DNA of 64,000 nucleotides from Rhodoferax sp. (lineage in GTDB: Bacteria; Pseudomonadota; Gammaproteobacteria; Burkholderiales; Burkholderiaceae_C), in assembly GCA_031291305.1 (NCBI GenBank), contig JARLJH010000054.1, positions 18,004 to 82,003 on the forward strand, given 5' to 3'. Below are positions 55,223 to 62,687 of this stretch, piece by piece; the first letter of the stretch is position 1, and each line of letters starts with the position of its first letter. The translations under genes were made by a program, and so were the position numbers. The notes under the pieces were generated by a model. The model ran no database searches and was not told the DNA's origin. It saw only the letters and a list, made by a program, of their open reading frames with translations.

Positions 55223-57325
55223 TTATTTTCCCGCCTCCAGGCGCAACGTCTGTTCGACGAATTCTTCGAATTCATCGAGCGGCAGCGGATGGCTGAACAA
55301 GTAACCCTGATAGGCGTGGCAGCCGATGTTATCAAGGAAGTTGCGTTGCTCCACCGTCTCCACACCTTCGGCAATGACTGAAAAGCCCAGCGATTGCCCG
55401 AGTGCGACGATGGTTTTTGCAATGGCAGCGTCGTTTGGATCGTGCAGGACGTCTTGCACGAAAGAGCGGTCGATTTTCAACTGGTCCAGCGGAAATCTTT
55501 TCAAATAGGACAGCGACGAATAACCGGTGCCAAAATCGTCCAGCGAAAAACCCACCCCTTTGGCTTTCAACGCACTCATTTTTTCAATCGCCCCGGACAC
55601 GTCTTCCACCACCAGGCTTTCTGTCAGCTCCAGCTTCAGTCGATGCGGATCGGCGCCGGTGGCGTCGAGAATCGCCAAAACGGATTCCACGAATTCGTCC
55701 TGGCGGAACTGCAGCGAACTGACATTCACCGCCAGCGTGAGGTGCGCCATCGCCGGCATTCCAGCCCATCTTGCCAATTGCACGCAGGCGGTTTCGAGCA
55801 CCCATCGACCCAAAGGCAGGATCAATTTACTCTCTTCGGCCACACCGATGAATTTGTGGGGCGGCACAAGGCCGCGTCGCGGATGCTGCCATCGCAGCAG
55901 CGCTTCCGCGCCGCACAGTTTCTGACTGCTCGTTGCTTGCGCCTGGTAGTGCAGCACGAATTGCCCTCCCAGAAGACCTTCGCGCAAGTCGGCGACCATT
56001 GCGACGCGCTCCACCACCGCGCTCTCGATTTCCGAGTCGAAGAAATGCACGCTGTTGCGCCCGGTTGCCTTGGTCTTGTACATCGCCAAATCTGCCTGTT
56101 TGATCAAGCTGTCGATCGGGATAGACTCACCCTTGAAGATGGTCGCCCCGATGCTGGCCGTGCTGTGGTGGACATGCTCGCCAAGTTGGTAGGTCTGATT
56201 GAGGGCGGCAAGCAGTTTCTTGGCGATAGTCGCCGTCACAATGGCGGCGTCCTGTTCGCCGACGCCCAAATGGGAAAGGATGACCACAAACTCGTCGCCG
56301 CCCAGCCGCGCAAACGTGTCGCTCTCGCGCATGAGCGTCTTGAGCCGTGTCGCGGTCTGTTTCAACAGTTCGTCGCCGACATCGTGGCCGAGCGTGTCGT
56401 TGAGCGTCTTGAAATCGTCCAGATCGAATAGCAAGAGCGCGCCGTAATGGCCGTGGCGCTGGCTTTCGACCATTGCCTGCTTGAGGCGGTCCATCAACAA
56501 GGTGCGGTTGGGAAGGCCTGTCAGTTGATCGAAGAAGGCCAATTCCCTGATCTTCTCTTCTGCCTTCTTGCGCTCCGTGATGTCGCGCAAAGAGCTGGCC
56601 ATCAAGAGTCCTTGATCGGTATGGATCGGGCTGAGGCTGATTTCCACATCGAGTTCGCTGCCGTCCTTGCGCAGCGCCTTCACCGCATTCCCGCGGCCCA
56701 TAGGACGCACCACCGGCTGCTCGAGGTATTTGTCGCGCAGTCCAGAATGATTTTTCCGGTAGCGATTGGGTATCAATTTTTCATAGGAGTGCCCGACCAA
56801 TTCGTCATGCGTAAAACCAAGCAATGTCGCGGCCTGCACGTTGGCCATCGTAATCACGCCTTGCGCGTCGATAACGAACAGCGCGTCCGGGCTGGCGTCG
56901 AAAATCGACTGCAGGTGTTTCTTGATTTCTCGCGCATTGTCGATGTTGCGCCGCATCTGGTCGGCCAGGTAACACACAACGGCGCTGGCAAAGCAGAAGA
57001 TCCCCATCGGCAGCATCTGTGCGTAGTCAAGCTTGAACGCTCCAAACGGCGGCATGAGCAGATAATTCACCGCGATCGCGCTAAACGTCATGGTGAGCAA
57101 GCCCGGCCCGGCCCCATACAGAAGCGCCGCCAGGACCACAGCGGGATAAAAGGTGATGAAGCCGAGGCCTGCCTCGCGCGGCAATATGGCAAAGCGCGCA
57201 CCCAAGGCGAGCAGGAAAATGGCCAGCGCGAATGCGTACTTGCGCGCCTGCACCCAAACCGAATTGCCTGGATGCCGCGAACCGGCGTTATTGTCCCCTT
57301 GCATTATTATTCGGTGCGCGCGCAT
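55223..57325 (-). CDS. Membrane-bound GGDEF-EAL cyclic-di-GMP protein with DUF4118 and PAS domains
   Basis: About 700 residues if started at ATG 57325 (57304 is also possible; the frame is open to 57472). Four helices of a DUF4118 sensor module (about 25-115) are followed by a PAS domain (SIFDASPDALFVIDAQGV). The GGDEF domain keeps LGGDEF, and the EAL domain keeps GAEALLRW and DDFGTGYSSL. Both active motifs are intact, so it may make and degrade c-di-GMP. It is divergent from eutB, with an FNR-type site between. Confidence 0.92.
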   Translation of the reverse strand: MRAHRIIMQGDNNAGSRHPGNSVWVQARKYAFALAIFLLALGARFAILPREAGLGFITFYPAVVLAALLYGAGPGLLTMTFSAIAVNYLLMPPFGAFKLDYAQMLPMGIFCFASAVVCYLADQMRRNIDNAREIKKHLQSIFDASPDALFVIDAQGVITMANVQAATLLGFTHDELVGHSYEKLIPNRYRKNHSGLRDKYLEQPVVRPMGRGNAVKALRKDGSELDVEISLSPIHTDQGLLMASSLRDITERKKAEEKIRELAFFDQLTGLPNRTLLMDRLKQAMVESQRHGHYGALLLFDLDDFKTLNDTLGHDVGDELLKQTATRLKTLMRESDTFARLGGDEFVVILSHLGVGEQDAAIVTATIAKKLLAALNQTYQLGEHVHHSTASIGATIFKGESIPIDSLIKQADLAMYKTKATGRNSVHFFDSEIESAVVERVAMVADLREGLLGGQFVLHYQAQATSSQKLCGAEALLRWQHPRRGLVPPHKFIGVAEESKLILPLGRWVLETACVQLARWAGMPAMAHLTLAVNVSSLQFRQDEFVESVLAILDATGADPHRLKLELTESLVVEDVSGAIEKMSALKAKGVGFSLDDFGTGYSSLSYLKRFPLDQLKIDRSFVQDVLHDPNDAAIAKTIVALGQSLGFSVIAEGVETVEQRNFLDNIGCHAYQGYLFSHPLPLDEFEEFVEQTLRLEAGK

Positions 57326-57525
57326 TAGCCAATCCCATTTCTTCGCCCTGCTGCCGGATAAAGCTTGTTTTGCGTTTTTATCAACACGTTGCCTCGAAAA
57401 TACGATCCTACAACCAATTGACTTTTGCCATTTCGTTCGCAGGGTTGGGAAACCGGGGACCACCCCCCACATTCAGGTTAAATAACCCTTACGTTATTAT
57501 TGTCATCTGAGCATACCGAAATATC

Positions 57526-57539
57526 TTGATTTAGATCAA
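57526..57539. promoter_or_regulatory. FNR/ANR-type binding site between c-di-GMP gene and eutB
   Basis: TTGATTTAGATCAA is a perfect TTGAT-N4-ATCAA palindrome, 192 bp before eutB and about 200 bp before the GGDEF-EAL start. The gap 57326-57724 holds no other feature I can support. Confidence 0.7.
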
Positions 57540-57724
57540 GAAAAGCACTTTAACGTTGACTTGAGGATCGCATTTTGTCGCGCTGCACAATAGGGTTCAA
57601 TTGAGGCTCCACATAGTACGCATTGGGCAGGTATTTGAAGGCAATGCTGCGTCAACGAGTATTCTTGTGCACCGCAATGCCATGCGCTACGATGTCGACA
57701 AGCAAGGCTAGAGAATAGGCAAGC

Positions 57725-59116
57725 ATGGGCAGCTACACACATATGGTGGGCAATCGAACGTATCGATTTGGAGACCTGCGGGACCTGATGGCAAAGGCCA
57801 CCCCGGAGCGCTCGGGCGACCACCTGGCCGGGCTGGCAGCCGCCAGCGCGGAAGAGCGCGTGGCCGCCCAGATGGCATTGGCCCAATTGCCGCTGCGGAC
57901 TTTTCTAAACGAAATGGTGGTGCCCTACGAATCGGACGAGGTGACCCGGCTCATCATTGACCGGCATGATCCGATCGCGTTTGAACCCATCGCCAGCCTG
58001 ACGGTGGGCGACTTTCGCAATTGGCTGTTGAGCAACAACGTGGACGAATACGTGCTGGCCTCGGTTGCCGGCGGCATCACGCCCGAGATGGCGGCGGCGG
58101 TTTGCAAGATCATGCGCAATCAGGACTTGATCCTGGTGGCACGCAAATGCCGAGTCGTGACCCGTTTCCGCAACACTATCGGCCTGGCGCAGCGCCTGTC
58201 GACAAGGCTGCAACGCAACCATCCCACCGACAGCGCAAGCGGCATCGCTGCCGGCATCTTCGATGGCCTGCTGTACGGCAGTGGCGATGCGGTGATCGGC
58301 GTTAACCCCGCCGGCGACAATGTGCCGCAGATCGTCAAGATTGTCTCCATGCTGGACGAGATCATCTCCGGTTTTTCCATCCCCACCCAGTCTTGCGTGC
58401 TGACCCACGTAACCAACACCATCGCCGCCATCGAGCGCGGTGCTCCGGTGGATTTGGTTTTCCAGTCGATCGCCGGAACCGAGGCCGCCAACGCCAGCTT
58501 CGGCATCAACCTGAAATTGCTCGACGAAGCGCGCCAGGCCGCATTGTCGTTACGACGCGGAACGGTGGGCAACAATGTGATGTATTTCGAGACCGGACAG
58601 GGCAGCGCACTATCGGCCAACGCAAATCATGGCGTCGACCAGCAAACCTGCGAAGCGCGTTCCTATGCGGTGGCGCGTGAATTTCAACCGTTGCTGGTGA
58701 ACTCGGTGGTCGGCTTCATTGGGCCGGAGTATCTGTACGACGGCAAACAAATCATCCGCGCCGGATTGGAAGATCATTTTTGCGCCAAGCTGCTAGGCTT
58801 GCCGATGGGCTGCGACATCTGCTACACCAACCACGCCGAAGCCGACCAAAACGATATGGATGTGCTGCTGACCGTGCTCGGCGCTGCCGGCTGCACCTTC
58901 GTGATGGGCATACCCGGCTCGGACGACATCATGCTCAACTACCAAACCACTTCCTTTCATGATGCACTCTATGCGCGCTGCGTGCTCGGGCTGAAGCCGG
59001 CGCCGGAATTCGAGGCATGGCTGAAGGAAATGGGAATTGTTGGCACCGATGACTCCTGGCCGTCGGGCACGGTGCTGCCGCCGCAGTTCCAAAACGCGCT
59101 GCGGAGACTGCAATGA
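57725..59116 (+). CDS. eutB: Ethanolamine ammonia-lyase large subunit
   Basis: 463 residues, the family length. It begins with YTHMVGNRTYRFGDLRDLMAKATPERSGD, and has the active-site GSGDAVIGVNPAGDN and ALSANANHGVDQQTCEAR segments. The C-terminal PEYLYDGKQI and MGCDICYTNHAEADQND complete the barrel. With EutC and adenosylcobalamin it splits ethanolamine into acetaldehyde and ammonia. Its stop overlaps eutC as ATGA. No eutA, aldehyde dehydrogenase or microcompartment genes are nearby. Confidence 0.97.
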   Translation: MGSYTHMVGNRTYRFGDLRDLMAKATPERSGDHLAGLAAASAEERVAAQMALAQLPLRTFLNEMVVPYESDEVTRLIIDRHDPIAFEPIASLTVGDFRNWLLSNNVDEYVLASVAGGITPEMAAAVCKIMRNQDLILVARKCRVVTRFRNTIGLAQRLSTRLQRNHPTDSASGIAAGIFDGLLYGSGDAVIGVNPAGDNVPQIVKIVSMLDEIISGFSIPTQSCVLTHVTNTIAAIERGAPVDLVFQSIAGTEAANASFGINLKLLDEARQAALSLRRGTVGNNVMYFETGQGSALSANANHGVDQQTCEARSYAVAREFQPLLVNSVVGFIGPEYLYDGKQIIRAGLEDHFCAKLLGLPMGCDICYTNHAEADQNDMDVLLTVLGAAGCTFVMGIPGSDDIMLNYQTTSFHDALYARCVLGLKPAPEFEAWLKEMGIVGTDDSWPSGTVLPPQFQNALRRLQ

Positions 59117-59922
59117 GCAAGACCAACGAAGACGAGCTGGTGACGCCCAATCCCTGGCAAGCGTTGCGCCGCTACACGGATGCACGCATTGCGCTCGGCC
59201 GCGCCGGCATCAGTCAACCGACCGCGCCACAATTGGAATTCCAGTTGGCGCATGCGCGCGCCCGCGATGCTGTGCACCTGGCACTCGACAGCGTCGCTCT
59301 TGAAGATAAATTGGCGCAAACGCTGGCACTCGCCTGCCTGAAACTGCATAGCGCGGCGCCGAACCGGCAAGTCTATTTGCAGCGCCCGGATCTCGGGCGC
59401 AAACTGGACGACGCCTCGCGCCAGTTGTTGCAAACGTGCGCGTTTCGCGCCACCGATCTGGCGATCGTCATTGCGGACGGCCTGTCGGCGCTCGCCATCG
59501 AGTTGAATGCCTTGCCCTTTCTGCAGGTTTTGATGCCCCGCCTGGCACAGGAGTCCTGGGCCCTGGCGCCGCTATGCATCGTGCAACAGGGCCGCGTGGC
59601 GGTGGGCGACGAAATCGGCCAGACTCTCAACGCGCGGGCGGTCGTCGTGTTGATCGGAGAACGTCCCGGCCTCAGCTCGCCCGACAGCATGGGTTTGTAT
59701 CTGAGTTGGAACCCACATCCCGGTTTGCGTGATGCAGACCGCAATTGCGTATCCAATGTTCGAGCGGCTGGCCTGAATTATGAGACCGCCGCCGAAAAGC
59801 TGCACTACCTGTTGACGCAATCGCGTCTGCGCCAACTTTCCGGAATTGCCTTGAAAGAAGAAACGCCGGGCCCTGCCCTGCCGGATATGGCGGAACACAA
59901 TTTCCTGCTAGAACGCGACTGA
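59113..59922 (+). CDS. eutC: Ethanolamine ammonia-lyase small subunit
   Basis: 269 residues. Family segments are ARIALGRAGISQPT, RPDLGRKLDDASRQLL, VIADGLSALAIELNA and the cobalamin-contact LIGERPGLSSPDSMGLYLSW, then DADRNCVSNVRAAGLNYETAA. It completes the EutBC enzyme. The order eutB-eutC with a 4-bp overlap is the usual one. Confidence 0.97.
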   Translation: MSKTNEDELVTPNPWQALRRYTDARIALGRAGISQPTAPQLEFQLAHARARDAVHLALDSVALEDKLAQTLALACLKLHSAAPNRQVYLQRPDLGRKLDDASRQLLQTCAFRATDLAIVIADGLSALAIELNALPFLQVLMPRLAQESWALAPLCIVQQGRVAVGDEIGQTLNARAVVVLIGERPGLSSPDSMGLYLSWNPHPGLRDADRNCVSNVRAAGLNYETAAEKLHYLLTQSRLRQLSGIALKEETPGPALPDMAEHNFLLERD

Positions 59923-59977
59923 AACAATTTCGCCAGCGTGGCTTAAGCAAGGCGACGAAATCGCCTCGCTTGATATC

Positions 59978-61261
59978 TTAAACCGCAGTAATGGGCTGCG
60001 CCACGGACTCCTCGAGCCGCTTGCGCTGCAGGAGCCACAACAAGGCCAGCGCTGCCAGCGATGTGGCGACAACCACGTAGCCGACTACCTCGAAGTGCTG
60101 CAATCTGCCGTCGATGCCGCGCGTGACGATGTGGCCGGCAATGACCGAGGCGACGCCACCCGAAAGTTGCTGGATCGACGCGCTGATCGCAGTGAAGGCG
60201 CCGCGCTGCGTCGTGCTCGGCACCGAGGACACCATTGCCTGGAACGGAATCATGCGGGAAAAGATACCGACGAACATCAACACATTGACGAAGACCAACA
60301 ACGGCAAGGGCAGCGGACCAAGATGCGTATAAATCAGAACCATCGCTATCGACATGACCGTGCCGATCACGAACACCCGAAATTTGCCGAACGAATCAGC
60401 CGCCTTGCCAACCAGAGGACCGCAAAAAATCGTGAACAAACCCGTGACCAGATAAACCGTCGGCAGTTTATCGAGGCCGATGCCCAGATTGTTGACCACG
60501 AAGGCGCTGCTGAATGGCATCAGCATATAGCCGCCGGTGGTCAACAACGCCGTGGTCGCGAAAGCCATCAGGTAGCGCGGCTCGGTGACGGTATGAAACA
60601 GATGCATCCAGGCGCTATGTTCTTGCGGAATCGCCAGGTGAGCGGAGACCGGCCGCATGCGCCAGCTCACGAACACCCCGGCAAACACCCCCAAGCCCGC
60701 CAGCGCCAGGAACGGCACATGCCAATTCCAGCGATTGGACAGGTACAAGCCGATCGGGATGCCCAGCACCTGGCTCGCTGCGAACGCGGTCTGGATCATG
60801 CCCATTACGCGGCCGCGCATTTGCGGCGGGAACAAATCGGTCGAGATGGCCAGCACGATGGAGCCGATGACGCCGCCAAACAAGCCCGTGACCACGCGCG
60901 CCAAAAGCAGCATCTCGAAACTTTGCGCCAGCCCGCACCACAAGGTGCCGAGTATAAAACCGGCATAGAAGAAGAGCAGCAGCCGCTTGCGGTCGAAGCG
61001 GTCGGCAAAACCTGCCGTCAGCAAGCCCGAGAAACCGGCGCTAAATGCATAGGCGGACACCACCAGCCCGAACTGGGTGGGGCTGATCTCCAGCGCCGGC
61101 ATGATCAGCGCCCCCAGCGGCGACATCAGCATGAAATCGAGGATGACCGCGAACTGCAGGAAAGCCAGCATGCCCACCACGAACTTCTGATAGGAAGAGA
61201 ACTTTGGCGGTGCCGCCGGCGACGATTGAGCTGATTGAGCGGATGGTTTCATAGTTTTCAT
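59978..61261 (-). CDS. Major facilitator superfamily transporter
   Basis: 427 residues with 12 membrane helices. The MFS signature is the loop GFADRFDRKRLLLF after helix 2, and helix 4-5 shows RVVTGLFGGVIGSIVLAISTD. The general pattern is that of drug or sugar efflux permeases (DHA1-like). It starts directly after the ferredoxin stop (TAAATG) in an operon with a sigma factor. Substrate unknown. It is convergent with eutC. Confidence 0.92.
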   Translation of the reverse strand: MKTMKPSAQSAQSSPAAPPKFSSYQKFVVGMLAFLQFAVILDFMLMSPLGALIMPALEISPTQFGLVVSAYAFSAGFSGLLTAGFADRFDRKRLLLFFYAGFILGTLWCGLAQSFEMLLLARVVTGLFGGVIGSIVLAISTDLFPPQMRGRVMGMIQTAFAASQVLGIPIGLYLSNRWNWHVPFLALAGLGVFAGVFVSWRMRPVSAHLAIPQEHSAWMHLFHTVTEPRYLMAFATTALLTTGGYMLMPFSSAFVVNNLGIGLDKLPTVYLVTGLFTIFCGPLVGKAADSFGKFRVFVIGTVMSIAMVLIYTHLGPLPLPLLVFVNVLMFVGIFSRMIPFQAMVSSVPSTTQRGAFTAISASIQQLSGGVASVIAGHIVTRGIDGRLQHFEVVGYVVVATSLAALALLWLLQRKRLEESVAQPITAV

Positions 61262-61555
61262 TTAAAGGCGTGCAAGCGTAATTGCATGTTCCGGGCAAGC
61301 GCTCACGCACAAGCCGCAGGCGCGACAGGCTTCGGCATTGGGCGCATAAGCGACTTTCATGCCGTGCACGCGCAGCTTGAATTTATGCAAGGCATTCAAG
61401 CTTTGAAAATCGTGGTCGTCGATGCGGCGAACTTCAAACACCTGTTCCGGGCAGACCTCCACGCAATCGCCCTTGCCCTCGCAACGCTTCAAGTTGACGA
61501 GCGGGACGAAGGCGCCCGGCTCTTGCCGGCAATTGGCGGTCGCGGCCCGGCTCAT
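61262..61555 (-). CDS. Ferredoxin with an incomplete first cluster motif
   Basis: 97 residues. The second site CRACGLCVSACP is a full 4Fe-4S motif. The first site reads RCEGKGDCVEVCP, with Lys where the second Cys would be, so a 3Fe-4S cluster or a different ligand is likely. A long loop (about 43-70) lies between. Its start overlaps the membrane-protein stop by 4 bp (ATGA) and it is followed without gap by the transporter gene. Confidence 0.9.
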   Translation of the reverse strand: MSRAATANCRQEPGAFVPLVNLKRCEGKGDCVEVCPEQVFEVRRIDDHDFQSLNALHKFKLRVHGMKVAYAPNAEACRACGLCVSACPEHAITLARL

Positions 61556-61908
61556 GGGCGCTCCTGCGCAGTCTCGGGATCGGCATGACCCCGGTGCTGG
61601 CCGCGATTGCAGCGCTCACCGTGCGCAGCCCAGCGCTCTTTGCGAAACTGTTCGCGCTCTTCCGGCGTCATGCTCGCCCACTTTTCCCAGTGCTGCCGTC
61701 CGAGCCTGCCGTGGTGTCCGTGAAATCCGCCAAACAGAATGCGGCTCAGCACCAGCAACCCAAGCCCATGCCAGTAATCGATCGGGCGAATGCCGCCAAA
61801 CAAATCCGGCAAGATCAGATTCCATAATAACATGACGACCTCGCCAAGCGCCGCCAGTGCCACCATGCCAATCAAGAACTTACCTAAAAATCGTGCACGA
61901 AATCTCAT
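61552..61908 (-). CDS. Small membrane protein with His-rich tail (possible sensor or anti-sigma)
   Basis: 118 residues from ATG 61908, with an AAGGAG ribosome site. Two hydrophobic spans (about 8-32 and 44-58) are followed by GFHGHHGRLGRQHWEKW and SMTPEEREQFRKERW, then a basic tail with one Cys. The MTPEEREQFR helix recalls the LTxxQ motif of Spy/CpxP-type metal sensors. It stands 16 bp after the sigma factor, the usual place of an anti-sigma factor. No family is recognised with certainty. Confidence 0.78.
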   Translation of the reverse strand: MRFRARFLGKFLIGMVALAALGEVVMLLWNLILPDLFGGIRPIDYWHGLGLLVLSRILFGGFHGHHGRLGRQHWEKWASMTPEEREQFRKERWAAHGERCNRGQHRGHADPETAQERP

Positions 61909-61924
61909 TTTCAACTCCTTCATT

Positions 61925-62503
61925 TTACATATCGAAATCATCATAAATCTCTTGCAAACGGCTGCGCAGATATAAGACCGCATAGCGCTTGCGCGCCAGC
62001 AGCGTATTCACCGCAACCCCGCTTTGTGCCGCCATTTCTTTGAAGCTGACGCCTTCCAGCTCATGCGCGATGAAAACTTCGCGCTGATTCTCCGGCAATT
62101 CGTCCAACGCTTGCTGCAACTCATCTAACAAGACCGTGCGCGCATACTGCGCTTCCGGTCCCTCCTCGGGAGCGGGCAACGCCAGATCGAGCCGGTACTC
62201 GTCGTCGATATCGTCGGCGTCGCCGAACTCGCCGAGCGACAACTCCTTCTTCTTGCGAAAGCGGTCGATGATGCGATTGCGCGCAACGCGAAACAGCCAC
62301 GCGCTGACTTGCTCGATCGGCGCCGGCAGGTGATAAGCCTGCACCAAGTCGTGAAACACATCTTGCAAGATATCGTCTGCCTCCGCCGTATCGCGCACTC
62401 GACGCCGGATGAAACTCCCCAGGCGCGTACCGTCGCGCAACACGACATCGGTGATTTCCCGGTCCTTGTCACTTGTCGGATTGAGCGTGTTGGGTGGTTT
62501 CAT
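61925..62503 (-). CDS. ECF-type RNA polymerase sigma factor
   Basis: 192 residues. Region 2 is AEADDILQDVFHDLVQAYHL with VSAWLFRVARNRIIDRFRKKK; an acidic linker (about 100-130) leads to region 4, ALDELPENQREVFIAHELEGVSFKEMAAQSGVAVNTLLARKRYAV. It lacks sigma regions 1.1 and 3, so it is a group 4 factor. It heads an operon with a membrane protein, ferredoxin and MFS transporter, which it probably controls. Confidence 0.94.
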   Translation of the reverse strand: MKPPNTLNPTSDKDREITDVVLRDGTRLGSFIRRRVRDTAEADDILQDVFHDLVQAYHLPAPIEQVSAWLFRVARNRIIDRFRKKKELSLGEFGDADDIDDEYRLDLALPAPEEGPEAQYARTVLLDELQQALDELPENQREVFIAHELEGVSFKEMAAQSGVAVNTLLARKRYAVLYLRSRLQEIYDDFDM

Positions 62504-62616
62504 ACCTGTGAAGACGTTTCAGAAGCGGGAATATTGTGGGCGCGCACAAATTATTTTTGGTTGTTCCGACTTTTTTGTGTGTAAAGAAACGCATTCGCGC
62601 AGGTTCGGCAAAAACT

Positions 62617-62687
62617 CCGTCATTCCCGCGAAAGCGGGAATCCATAGGGAATCCGCTCGTGTTACCTCACAATGGATTCCCGCCTTC
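62617..62687. repeat. REP-like palindrome truncated by the insertion sequence
   Basis: A compact hairpin (ATTCCCGC-GAAA-GCGGGAAT, 62622-62641) is followed by an outer complementary pair, GCGGGAATCCAT (62634-62645) and ATGGATTCCCGC (62672-62683). The expected right outer half is missing because the IS begins at 62688. Confidence 0.7.
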
